This document shows, in pieces, positions 1-6,168 of a stretch of DNA of 20,346 nucleotides. Location: assembly GCF_946482535.1 (NCBI RefSeq), contig NZ_CAMLRU010000026.1, positions 1 to 20,346 on the forward strand, given 5' to 3'. How positions within the stretch are numbered: position 1 is the stretch's first letter; every line of letters begins with the position of its first letter. The position numbers and the translations under genes are program-made. This stretch comes from an uncultured Flavobacterium sp. GTDB taxonomy: Bacteria; Bacteroidota; Bacteroidia; Flavobacteriales; Flavobacteriaceae. The notes under the pieces are model-generated. The model was not told where the DNA came from, ran no database searches, and saw nothing but the letters and a program-made list of their open reading frames with translations.

Positions 1-2
1 TG

Positions 3-290
3 ACCATATTAGATGTAATGGTGATAGATTATCCGCATTACTTTACTCCGAATGGAGACGGCTTCCACGATACTTGGAATATTGTTGGATTGGATAGACA
101 ACCTAACACAAAAATTTATATATTTGACCGCTATGGAAAATTATTAAAACAAATCAGTTCAGATGGTGAAGGTTGGGATGGAACCTACAACGGAAAGCTC
201 TTACCGTCAGACGATTACTGGTTTAGCGTGGATTATTTGGAAGAAACCACAGCGAAACAATTTAAAGCCCATTTCTCATTAAAAAGATAG
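3..290 (+). CDS. T9SS type B sorting domain / gliding motility-associated C-terminal domain (3' end of a larger gene)
   Basis: Only the last 95 residues are in the window; the frame is open to the left edge, so the Met at 18 is internal and not a start. The text is a typical gliding motility-associated C-terminal domain: an N-terminal YFTPNGDGFHDTW motif (calcium-loop-like TPNGDG), then IYIFDRYGKLL, GWDGTYNGK, LPSDDYWF, and a basic end at SLKR. In Bacteroidota this domain directs large surface or secreted proteins through the type IX secretion system (type B signal). The cargo's own function lies upstream and cannot be told. The PorP/SprF-family gene starts 6 bases after the stop, the usual arrangement for a cargo and its dedicated outer-membrane partner. 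The stop codon is TAG, showing amber is an ordinary stop in this genome. Confidence 0.93.
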   Translation, partial: TILDVMVIDYPHYFTPNGDGFHDTWNIVGLDRQPNTKIYIFDRYGKLLKQISSDGEGWDGTYNGKLLPSDDYWFSVDYLEETTAKQFKAHFSLKR

Positions 291-296
291 TTTACA

Positions 297-1295
297 ATGA
301 ATTTTAGAAGATTTTGTTTATTAGCATTACTTTTTTTATCACAAATTTCGATTTCTCAAGAAGGACTGCCTGTTTATTCTGATTACTTATCAGACAATTA
401 TTATTTGCTTCATCCTTCAATGGCGGGAGCTTCAAATTGTGCCAAATTAAGATTGACTGCCAGACAACAATGGTTTGGACAAGAAGATGCTCCGGCTTTA
501 CAGACATTGAGTTTTAATGGTTCATTGGGCGAAAGATCAGGTGGAGGGATTATAGTTTTTAATGATAAAAACGGGTATCATTCACAAACAGGGATGAAAT
601 TGACTTATGCTCACCATTTAATGTTTTCTCGAGACAGAGTTGATTTAAATCAACTTTCTTTTGGTATGAGTGCCGGATTTGTACAAAGTAGTTTAGACCA
701 AAGTACCTTTTACACCAACGATCCAAGTTATGATCCTTTAATTTTTCCTTCTATTCAAAGAGCTTCTTATTTTAATGTTGATATAGGGGCTTCTTATAAT
801 TTCTTAGATTTTTATGTTCATGCCACAGTTAAGAACGCTTTGGCTAGTGATAGAAAGTTGTATTCAGACAGAGAGCCGGTTAATCTCAGAAGATTTATTT
901 TGAATACCGGTTATACTTTTGGGGATGAGGAGACCATTCTTTGGGAGCCGTCATTTATGTTCCAATTGGTAACTCAAACGCAAGAGAAGACGGTAGATTT
1001 TAATATCAAAGCTTATAAGGAATTAGAGTTTGGAAGATTGTGGGGCGGTATCTCTTACAGAAGAAGCCTTGACGGGGCACAGTTTGTTGAAGGAAATGCT
1101 GTTTCTGATCAGAAAATGCAATATGTAACACCTATTTTAGGGGTTAATTTCAACAACTTTGTATTTTCTTATACATATTCCCATTTGTTAGGGAATGTAA
1201 ATTTTGATACAGGCGGTTTTCACCAAATTACTTTAGGAATTAATTTATTCTGTAAAGCGGAGAAATACCACTGTAATTGTCCTGCGATAAACTAA
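297..1295 (+). CDS. PorP/SprF family type IX secretion outer-membrane protein
   Basis: This 332-residue protein has an N-terminal signal peptide (about residues 1-20, ending ISISQ). The rest is rich in alternating aromatic and polar residues typical of an outer-membrane beta-barrel. Family features include LPVYSDYLSDNYYLLHPSMAG near the N-terminus (usual form: Q-x-x-Y-x-x-N-x-x-x-x-NPA-x-AG), the GGGIIVFND segment, FNVDIGASYN around residue 160, and glycine-aromatic strands to the end. SprF of Flavobacterium johnsoniae is needed for secretion of the adhesin SprB, and paralogues are usually paired with cargo genes that carry type B C-terminal domains. That is the context here (6-base gap, same strand). 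The end has several Cys residues (CKAEKYHCNC), which is slightly unusual for a barrel end. A strong terminator follows. The family call is firm; the particular cargo is inferred from adjacency. Confidence 0.92.
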   Translation: MNFRRFCLLALLFLSQISISQEGLPVYSDYLSDNYYLLHPSMAGASNCAKLRLTARQQWFGQEDAPALQTLSFNGSLGERSGGGIIVFNDKNGYHSQTGMKLTYAHHLMFSRDRVDLNQLSFGMSAGFVQSSLDQSTFYTNDPSYDPLIFPSIQRASYFNVDIGASYNFLDFYVHATVKNALASDRKLYSDREPVNLRRFILNTGYTFGDEETILWEPSFMFQLVTQTQEKTVDFNIKAYKELEFGRLWGGISYRRSLDGAQFVEGNAVSDQKMQYVTPILGVNFNNFVFSYTYSHLLGNVNFDTGGFHQITLGINLFCKAEKYHCNCPAIN

Positions 1296-1305
1296 TTTAA
1301 TATAC

Positions 1306-1330
1306 GTCCCGATTTATCGGGACTTTTTTT
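1306..1330 (+). terminator. Rho-independent terminator after the PorP/SprF gene
   Basis: GTCCCGAT at 1306-1313 and ATCGGGAC at 1316-1323 are perfect 8-base complements with a tiny loop, followed by seven T at 1324-1330. It begins 10 bases after the stop of the PorP/SprF gene. Its U tract ends two bases before the ATG of the next gene at 1333. Confidence 0.85.
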
Positions 1331-1332
1331 AT

Positions 1333-1851
1333 ATGGTAATAAAAGCTGTAAACGGTAAACATCCGCAAATTCCGAGTGATTGTTATGTAGCTGAAAACGC
1401 CACTATTGTTGGTGATGTTGTTTTGGGTAGTTCTTGTAGTGTATGGTTCAATGCGGTTATTCGCGGCGATGTGCATTTTATCAAAATTGGCAACAAAGTC
1501 AATATACAAGATGGAGCTATTATTCATTGTACGTATCAAAAACATCCGACGATTATTGGCAACAATGTTTCTATTGGGCATAACGCCATTGTTCATGGCT
1601 GTACTATTCACGATAATGTATTGATTGGAATGGGCGCCATTGTAATGGATAATTGTGTGGTAGAAAGCAATGCCATTATTGCTGCCGGAGCTGTAGTTAC
1701 TCAAAACACAGTGGTGGAATCGGGGACGATTTATGCCGGTGTGCCTGCCAAGAAAGTGAAAGATATTAATAAGTCAGATTTTGCCGGCGAAATTGAGCGT
1801 ATTTCTAACAATTACGTGATGTATTCAAGTTGGTTTAAAGAAGAAGAATAA
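1333..1851 (+). CDS. Gamma-carbonic anhydrase family protein (left-handed beta-helix hexapeptide-repeat protein)
   Basis: The 172-residue protein is built of hexapeptide repeats (ENATIVGDVVLG, IKIGNKVNIQDG, IIGNNVSIGHNAIVHG, NVLIGMGAIVMDN, AIIAAGAVVTQN) that form a trimeric left-handed beta-helix, followed by a short C-terminal helix. His65 (IIHC), His83 (IGHN) and His88 (IVHG) fit the three metal-binding histidines of gamma-carbonic anhydrases. Related proteins include PaaY/YrdA/CaiE and archaeal Cam. Bacterial YrdA-like members often lack demonstrated carbonic anhydrase activity, so the reaction (CO2 hydration) is a family inference. The ATG at 1333 is well placed because VIKAVNGKHPQIP is the normal family N-terminus, yet it leaves only two bases after the preceding terminator. 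The gene converges on murI. Confidence 0.9.
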   Translation: MVIKAVNGKHPQIPSDCYVAENATIVGDVVLGSSCSVWFNAVIRGDVHFIKIGNKVNIQDGAIIHCTYQKHPTIIGNNVSIGHNAIVHGCTIHDNVLIGMGAIVMDNCVVESNAIIAAGAVVTQNTVVESGTIYAGVPAKKVKDINKSDFAGEIERISNNYVMYSSWFKEEE

Positions 1852-1871
1852 AAAAAGCCTACAGTTTGATT

Positions 1872-1918
1872 CTAGCCCCGATTGGCGCAACTACCTTGTA
1901 GTGCAGAAAGCGGGAAAA
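1872..1918 (+). repeat. Structured intergenic repeat, copy A
   Basis: This stretch begins CTAGCCCCGAT and ends AGCGGGAAAA. It aligns with the reverse complement of 13681-13728 at roughly 37 of 48 columns by eye. Both copies can fold alike: an inner hairpin CTAC/GTAG (1891-1894 with 1898-1901) closed by A1890-T1902, and an outer stem CCCG/CGGG (1877-1880 with 1911-1914). It lies 20 bases past the stop of the carbonic anhydrase-like gene, between it and the convergent murI. It does not code in any frame I would defend. Confidence 0.7.
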
Positions 1919-1948
1919 TGGTTTAAACTATCCCCGAGCGTTTGGCTC

Positions 1949-2728
1949 CTAAAAGTCTTTACTTTTGACTTCGTATTGAGACTGGAGAATATCAGTCAAG
2001 ACTTTGGGATTGGAGTTGGTATAGAAAAGAGCCTTTCCTTTTTGGGTGTGGTTACTCAAGCCCACACTTTCACTCAAAACTTTTTTAGTTTGTCGTGCGA
2101 CAGCTTCTCCTGAATCGATGATTTTAATGTGATTGGGAAGGATTTTTTTGATTTGTGGGATAAGATAAGGGTAATGGCTGCAACCTAGGACCAGATAGTC
2201 GATATTGGCTTCTATCATGGGTTCTAAATAGGCGTGAAGCAGGCGGTTCATTTCGGGGGAATTGATTTCGCCGTTTTCGATTAGGCTCACTAATCCGTGA
2301 CCGATTTGCTCTATAATTTTAGTGTCTTGATACTTTTCGGCGGTTTGGTGGAACAGTTCGCTGTTTAAGGTGCCTTGAGTGGCCAAAATTCCAATAACAT
2401 GTTTTTCAGAATTGAGTGCGGCGGGTTTGATGGCCGGTTCGATTCCGATAAACGGGACATCGTATTTGGCTCTTAATTCTTTGATGGCATTGGTGGTTGC
2501 GGTGTTACAAGCGACAACGATGATTTTGCAGTTTTGGTTCAGAAGAAACTCGGTATTCTTAATGCTTAGTTGAATTATTTCTTCTTTGGATTTTTGTCCG
2601 TAAGGCGCATTTTTACTGTCGGCGAGATATAGCGTGTCTTCGTTGGGAAGGAGCTCATGAATTTCTTTCCAAATGGAAGTGCCGCCAATACCGGAGTCAA
2701 AAAGGCCTATGGGATTATTGTTTGTCAT
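1949..2728 (-). CDS. murI: Glutamate racemase
   Basis: MurI interconverts L- and D-glutamate in the cytoplasm, supplying D-Glu for peptidoglycan. The 259-residue length is normal. Visible family features: LFDSGIGG (residues 9-16, catalytic-site Asp11/Ser12), ADSKNAPYG (36-44), VACNTATT (72-79, catalytic Cys74) and LGCSHYPYL (181-189, second catalytic Cys183 with His185). It is the last gene of the minus-strand envelope cluster, but it is separated from the ompH gene upstream by a terminator hairpin. A TACTTTTG promoter-like element lies just 5 bases before the ATG, so it may be transcribed independently. The product fits the neighbourhood of UppS and BamA (cell-wall and outer-membrane building). 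Confidence 0.97.
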   Translation of the reverse strand: MTNNNPIGLFDSGIGGTSIWKEIHELLPNEDTLYLADSKNAPYGQKSKEEIIQLSIKNTEFLLNQNCKIIVVACNTATTNAIKELRAKYDVPFIGIEPAIKPAALNSEKHVIGILATQGTLNSELFHQTAEKYQDTKIIEQIGHGLVSLIENGEINSPEMNRLLHAYLEPMIEANIDYLVLGCSHYPYLIPQIKKILPNHIKIIDSGEAVARQTKKVLSESVGLSNHTQKGKALFYTNSNPKVLTDILQSQYEVKSKDF

Positions 2729-2733
2729 AGTAA

Positions 2734-2741
2734 CAAAAGTA
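2734..2741 (-). promoter_or_regulatory. Promoter -7 element (TACTTTTG) directly before murI
   Basis: Read on the minus strand the octamer is TACTTTTG, an exact match to the Bacteroidota -7 consensus TAnnTTTG. It ends 5 bases before the murI ATG at 2728, so the transcript would start at or next to the start codon. A good -33 TTG at the usual 17-23 base spacing is not seen; the nearest is 13 bases away, inside the terminator stem. Confidence 0.4.
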
Positions 2742-2785
2742 AAAAAAAACTGCTCAATCCCGAAGTCTCAGGTGAGCAGTTTTTT
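2742..2785 (-). terminator. Rho-independent terminator after ompH (first copy), possibly bidirectional
   Basis: AACTGCTCA at 2748-2756 pairs with TGAGCAGTT at 2773-2781, a perfect 9-base stem with a 16-base loop, flanked by A tracts on one side and T tracts on the other. It therefore reads as a terminator on either strand. It lies between the ompH stop (2803) and the murI start (2728), and separates murI transcription from the cluster. Confidence 0.8.
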
Positions 2786-2802
2786 AATGGTATTTTTATA
2801 TC

Positions 2803-3303
2803 TTAGAAACCTAAGTCTTTTTTAACATCAGCAGTTAAATCCGGACCGTCAGCTAATAATAAATCTGCCAAGTTTAATACGTATTGGTATCCTTTGGCTT
2901 TTCCTACTTTTTGGATAGAAGCTTTGATTTTGTCCATCAATGGTTTTACCAAATCAGCTTCTTTCTTTTGTAACTCTTTTTGAGCGTTTTCTCTATAGTC
3001 GGTGATTCTTTTTACTAAATCTTGTACTTCGGTTTGACGTGTTTGATTAACAGCATCTCCTACAGTAGAAGCTTCTTGGTCGTATTTTTGAATTTTCTTT
3101 TGGTATTCTTCGGCCATAGTTTTGTATTCAGCATCATAAGTGGCGCTCAATTTTTCTAATTGCTTTTGAGCATCTAACATCGCCGGCATTTTAGAAATAA
3201 TTTCATTTACATCTACATGTGCAGTTTTAGCTTGAGCACTGATGGTTTGGCTTGTTCCTAAAAACAATACAGTAGCTATTAGTAATGATTTCAATCGTTT
3301 CAT
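2803..3303 (-). CDS. OmpH/Skp family periplasmic chaperone
   Basis: The 166-residue protein has a signal peptide (MKRLKSLLIATVLFLGTSQ..., cleavage near AQA at about 23-25). A typical OmpH/Skp body follows: a short beta strand TAHVDVNEIISKMP, a long charged coiled-coil hairpin (about residues 45-125), then a return to KAKGYQYVLNLADLLLADG and a hydrophobic strand. Skp trimers hold unfolded outer-membrane proteins in the periplasm and pass them to BamA, which is encoded two genes upstream in the same orientation. It is a shorter paralogue of the gene just before it (33-base gap). A terminator follows the stop. Confidence 0.93.
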   Translation of the reverse strand: MKRLKSLLIATVLFLGTSQTISAQAKTAHVDVNEIISKMPAMLDAQKQLEKLSATYDAEYKTMAEEYQKKIQKYDQEASTVGDAVNQTRQTEVQDLVKRITDYRENAQKELQKKEADLVKPLMDKIKASIQKVGKAKGYQYVLNLADLLLADGPDLTADVKKDLGF

Positions 3304-3336
3304 TTTAAAAAGTATTAATTATTTATTTGTTATTAT

Positions 3337-4335
3337 TTATTCTTCTTTTTTCGGTTCTTGCTTTTTCTCTTCTTTGGCCTTTTTAGCGGCTTCACGGTCG
3401 GCTATAGCTTTTTTCTTTTTTTCCTCTAAAGCTTTTTTTCTGTCTTCTATTTCTTTGGCTTTGGCTGCTGCCTTGGCTTCTTTTGAATTTGGATCAACCG
3501 CTGTTGAGTCTGAAGTTTTTTTATTGGTTTCAGGAGCAGTTGTTTTTTCGCTTGTTTTATCGTTAGCAGGAACCGTGCCATTTTTTTTGGCTTCTCTGGC
3601 TTCAGCGGCAGCCTTTCTTTTATCGTCTTGTTCTTTTTTCTTGGCTTCTGCAGCTAATCTTCTGTCTTCCATTAATTTATCTCTGGCTGCTTTTTTCTCT
3701 TCCAAAGCTTTTTTTCTGGCGGCCAAAGCAGGGTTTTCATCTTCCATGTCTTCCAAGGCTTCCTTTTTTTCTTGGTCTTTAAGGTCTTTTTTAGACAATT
3801 GCTCTCTCTTTTCGGCTCGGGTAATGCTTCTTACTACTTGGTCACTAATGTCGTGTCTTTTAGCAGAAAACAACATGGTCAAATCAGAAGATTTGTCGAA
3901 AATGAAATCGTATTTTTTAAGTTCGGCGATATCTTGTACGGCATTGAAAACTTGGTCTTGGATGGGTTTTACTAAAACTGCTTTTTGGGTCATTAAATCT
4001 CCGTTAGGGCCGAATTTTTTTTGTTGAAAATCTAAAAGTTCGTTTTCCTGAAACTTGATTTCTTCCTCTCGTTCTTCGATTAACTCTTTGGTTAGTAAGG
4101 CTCTTTCTGTTTTTAAAGCGTCTTTTAATTTTGCAATTTCTACTTTTTTAGCTTCAATATCCTGCTTCCATTTTTGCGCTTTCTGCTCTAATTGGTTGTT
4201 GGCTTCTGTATAATCGGGAACATTTTGCAGAATATATTCCATGTCAATGTAGCCAATTTTCACACCTCTTGTTTGTGCTTTTGCTTCAAAAACAAGGGAT
4301 AAAAGTAATATTGATATTGCAAAATATTTTTTCAT
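3337..4335 (-). CDS. OmpH/Skp family protein with a long Lys/Glu/Ala-rich C-terminal tail
   Basis: The 332-residue protein has a signal peptide (residues 1-20, ending EAKA). Residues about 21-195 are an OmpH/Skp domain: GVKIGYIDMEYILQNVPDY, a long coiled coil, then KKYDFIFDKSSDLTMLFS. From about residue 200 to the end is low-complexity sequence rich in K, E, A, D and R (repeats such as KKALEEKKAARDK and EAKKKEQDDKRKAA). A short Thr/Ser/Pro-containing break, NGTVPANDKTSEKTTAPE, falls near 253-270, then more K/E helix. The canonical Skp is about 160 residues, so the tail doubles it. It follows bamA by 33 bases and is likely co-transcribed, with its own TATATTTG element upstream. The chaperone role is from family; the tail's role is unknown, though a charged helical spacer or peptidoglycan contact is conceivable. 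Confidence 0.92.
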   Translation of the reverse strand: MKKYFAISILLLSLVFEAKAQTRGVKIGYIDMEYILQNVPDYTEANNQLEQKAQKWKQDIEAKKVEIAKLKDALKTERALLTKELIEEREEEIKFQENELLDFQQKKFGPNGDLMTQKAVLVKPIQDQVFNAVQDIAELKKYDFIFDKSSDLTMLFSAKRHDISDQVVRSITRAEKREQLSKKDLKDQEKKEALEDMEDENPALAARKKALEEKKAARDKLMEDRRLAAEAKKKEQDDKRKAAAEAREAKKNGTVPANDKTSEKTTAPETNKKTSDSTAVDPNSKEAKAAAKAKEIEDRKKALEEKKKKAIADREAAKKAKEEKKQEPKKEE

Positions 4336-4359
4336 ACGATTATATTTTTAAATATGTTC

Positions 4360-4367
4360 CAAATATA
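4360..4367 (-). promoter_or_regulatory. Promoter -7 element (TATATTTG) before the long ompH gene
   Basis: The minus strand reads TATATTTG, an exact TAnnTTTG match, 24 bases before the ATG at 4335. A TTG lies 15 bases upstream, inside the end of bamA; this is a little short of the usual spacing. It could give an internal promoter for the ompH pair independent of bamA. Confidence 0.4.
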
Positions 4368-4368
4368 A

Positions 4369-6168
4369 TTAAAATTGTTGACCAATTATAAAATGTGTTT
4401 CCCAACCATTCTTTTGGTTAGAACCCGAATTTGGAATGGCATCAAAACCATGAGCAAAATCTATACCTAACAAACCAAAAGCAGGCATAAATATTCTGAT
4501 TCCAAATCCTGCTGAACGTTGCAACACAAACGGATTGTATTCTCTAAAGGTGTCATAAGATGATCCGGCCTCTAAAAATGTTAAGGCATAGATTGAAGCC
4601 GCTGCTTTCAAGGTTAACGGGTATCTGAGTTCGAGAGAGAATTTATTGTAAATGGTTGCTCCGTCTTGATTGGATAAAGATTGGTTAGGATATCCTCTTA
4701 ACTGAACAACTTCACGTCCGTCTAAGGAAAAGTTGGCTAATCCGTCACCTCCTAAAAAGAATCTTTCAAAAGGCACTAAACCACGACCATTGTTGTAGGC
4801 GCCTAAATAACCAAACTCACCCAAAGTTCTTAATACCAGTGCTTTTGATTGAGATCCGGCCAAACGGGTGTACCAATCGGCTTTGAATTTTAATTTATAA
4901 TATTCTAACCACTTGAATTTTTCTTGGTCTACTTTACCTTGATCAACGTCCGCATCTCGGTAATCATCTACTCTAACCAAACCGGTTTGATTGTTGATAG
5001 TAGTGGTTTGAACATAATCTCCGTCGTTAATGTATACGCCGTCAATTCCGAAATTTTGATTCGGGTTGTCTGAGGCAGTATACGTTTCTTTGTATTTGGC
5101 TTGGTTTTCTAAATCACCATAATTAATTCCGTTAAATAACGAGTAAGGCAAGGTGAATTTGGCAGAGAAACTGAATTCTGAACCCGAAGTTGGGAAAATC
5201 GGGTTAACGGCTTTGTTATTTCGGCTCAATCCCAATGTAAAGGCCAAGTTACGCGAAGCGCCATCTCCAAAAGTAAACAAACCGGTGTTGTAATTGTTCA
5301 AATCGTAGTACTGAAAACTAACCGAATTTGAAAACACAAAGAAATCATCGGGAACGGTTAATCTTTTGGCATAGCCTACTGACAAGGATGTAATGTTAAA
5401 ACTTTTACTTCGGTCAACATTAGTAGATGTTCCGGAGTATAAAAATTGTTTACTATGGGACAATGAGGTTGAAAATTGAATTGGTTTTTTTCCGCCCAAC
5501 CAAGGTTCAGAGAATGATAAACTGTAGGTTTGGAAAAACGAACTCGCTTGTAATCTCAAGGCTACTTTTTGACCGTCACCCATAGGTAATGGCTTGTAGG
5601 CTTCTTTTTTAAACATGTTTCTGGCCGAGAAATTGTTGAAAGACAAACCTAAAGTTCCAATAAATCCGCCACCGCCATAACCTCCTTGGAGCTCAATTTG
5701 ACTCGATCCTTTTTCTACTACGTTGTATTCGATGTCAACAGTTCCTGCGGCCGGATCAACATTTTTGAATTTCGGGTCGATGGCTTCAGGGTCAAAGAAA
5801 CCTAATTGACCAATTTCACGAATGGTTCTAACCAAGTCTTCTTTGCTGTATTTTTGTCCCGGTTGGGTTCTTAACTCACGGTAAATTACACGGTCATTGG
5901 TTTTATCGTTTCCAACTACAGTAATATTGTTAAAATAAGCAATCGGTCCTTCTAAAACTCTGATTTCAAAATCGATAGTGTCATTGGCTGTTTTTACTTC
6001 GACGGCATTGATGTTAGAAAATAAATAACCGTTGTTTTGGTACAAGTTGGTGATGTCATCTCCATCGGGTTTTGTTTTGTCGGCGATGCGTTTTTCCAAT
6101 AAAACACCATTGTAGGTATCTCCTTTTTTAATGCCTAAGACTCTGCCCAACAATTGGTCGGAATATAC
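4369..6168 (-). CDS. bamA: BamA outer-membrane assembly factor, C-terminal part (rest of POTRA4, POTRA5 and beta-barrel), downstream of an in-frame amber codon
   Basis: This is 599 codons in the same frame as the upstream part, separated only by the TAG at 6171-6169. The first residues, VYSDQLLGRVLGIKKGDTYN, complete the POTRA domain begun before the stop. POTRA5 runs from about residue 75 to 155 (AYFNNITVVGND...). The 16-stranded barrel starts near 158 (IELQGGYGGGGFIG, FSEPWLGGKKP) and contains LRGYP, the counterpart of the conserved VRGF lid motif. It ends in aromatic QQF, the usual outer-membrane C-terminal signature. There is no ATG near the break (only TTG at 6153), so independent translation would lack a signal peptide and could not reach the outer membrane. 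BamA is the core of the outer-membrane insertion machine and is normally essential. Confidence 0.93.
   Translation of the reverse strand, partial: VYSDQLLGRVLGIKKGDTYNGVLLEKRIADKTKPDGDDITNLYQNNGYLFSNINAVEVKTANDTIDFEIRVLEGPIAYFNNITVVGNDKTNDRVIYRELRTQPGQKYSKEDLVRTIREIGQLGFFDPEAIDPKFKNVDPAAGTVDIEYNVVEKGSSQIELQGGYGGGGFIGTLGLSFNNFSARNMFKKEAYKPLPMGDGQKVALRLQASSFFQTYSLSFSEPWLGGKKPIQFSTSLSHSKQFLYSGTSTNVDRSKSFNITSLSVGYAKRLTVPDDFFVFSNSVSFQYYDLNNYNTGLFTFGDGASRNLAFTLGLSRNNKAVNPIFPTSGSEFSFSAKFTLPYSLFNGINYGDLENQAKYKETYTASDNPNQNFGIDGVYINDGDYVQTTTINNQTGLVRVDDYRDADVDQGKVDQEKFKWLEYYKLKFKADWYTRLAGSQSKALVLRTLGEFGYLGAYNNGRGLVPFERFFLGGDGLANFSLDGREVVQLRGYPNQSLSNQDGATIYNKFSLELRYPLTLKAAASIYALTFLEAGSSYDTFREYNPFVLQRSAGFGIRIFMPAFGLLGIDFAHGFDAIPNSGSNQKNGWETHFIIGQQF

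Noticed and set aside
1297..1704. Minus-strand open frame over the carbonic anhydrase-like gene
   Set aside because: Asn/Ile-rich translation antisense to a clear hexapeptide-repeat protein.
3304..3336. Heptamer array before the shorter ompH gene (AATAATA-like units)
   Set aside because: The segment is almost pure A/T, so an apparent 7-base period is not distinguishable from low complexity.
3242..4027. Long plus-strand open frame (261 codons) opposite the ompH genes
   Set aside because: Its Ser/Phe/Ala/Leu-rich translation is the antisense image of the Lys/Glu/Ala-rich tail and spans two real genes; no signal, domain or promoter supports it.
6153..6153. TTG as an independent start for the BamA C-terminal part
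   Set aside because: A protein starting there would lack a signal peptide and begin inside POTRA4, so a nonsense interruption of one gene is the better reading.
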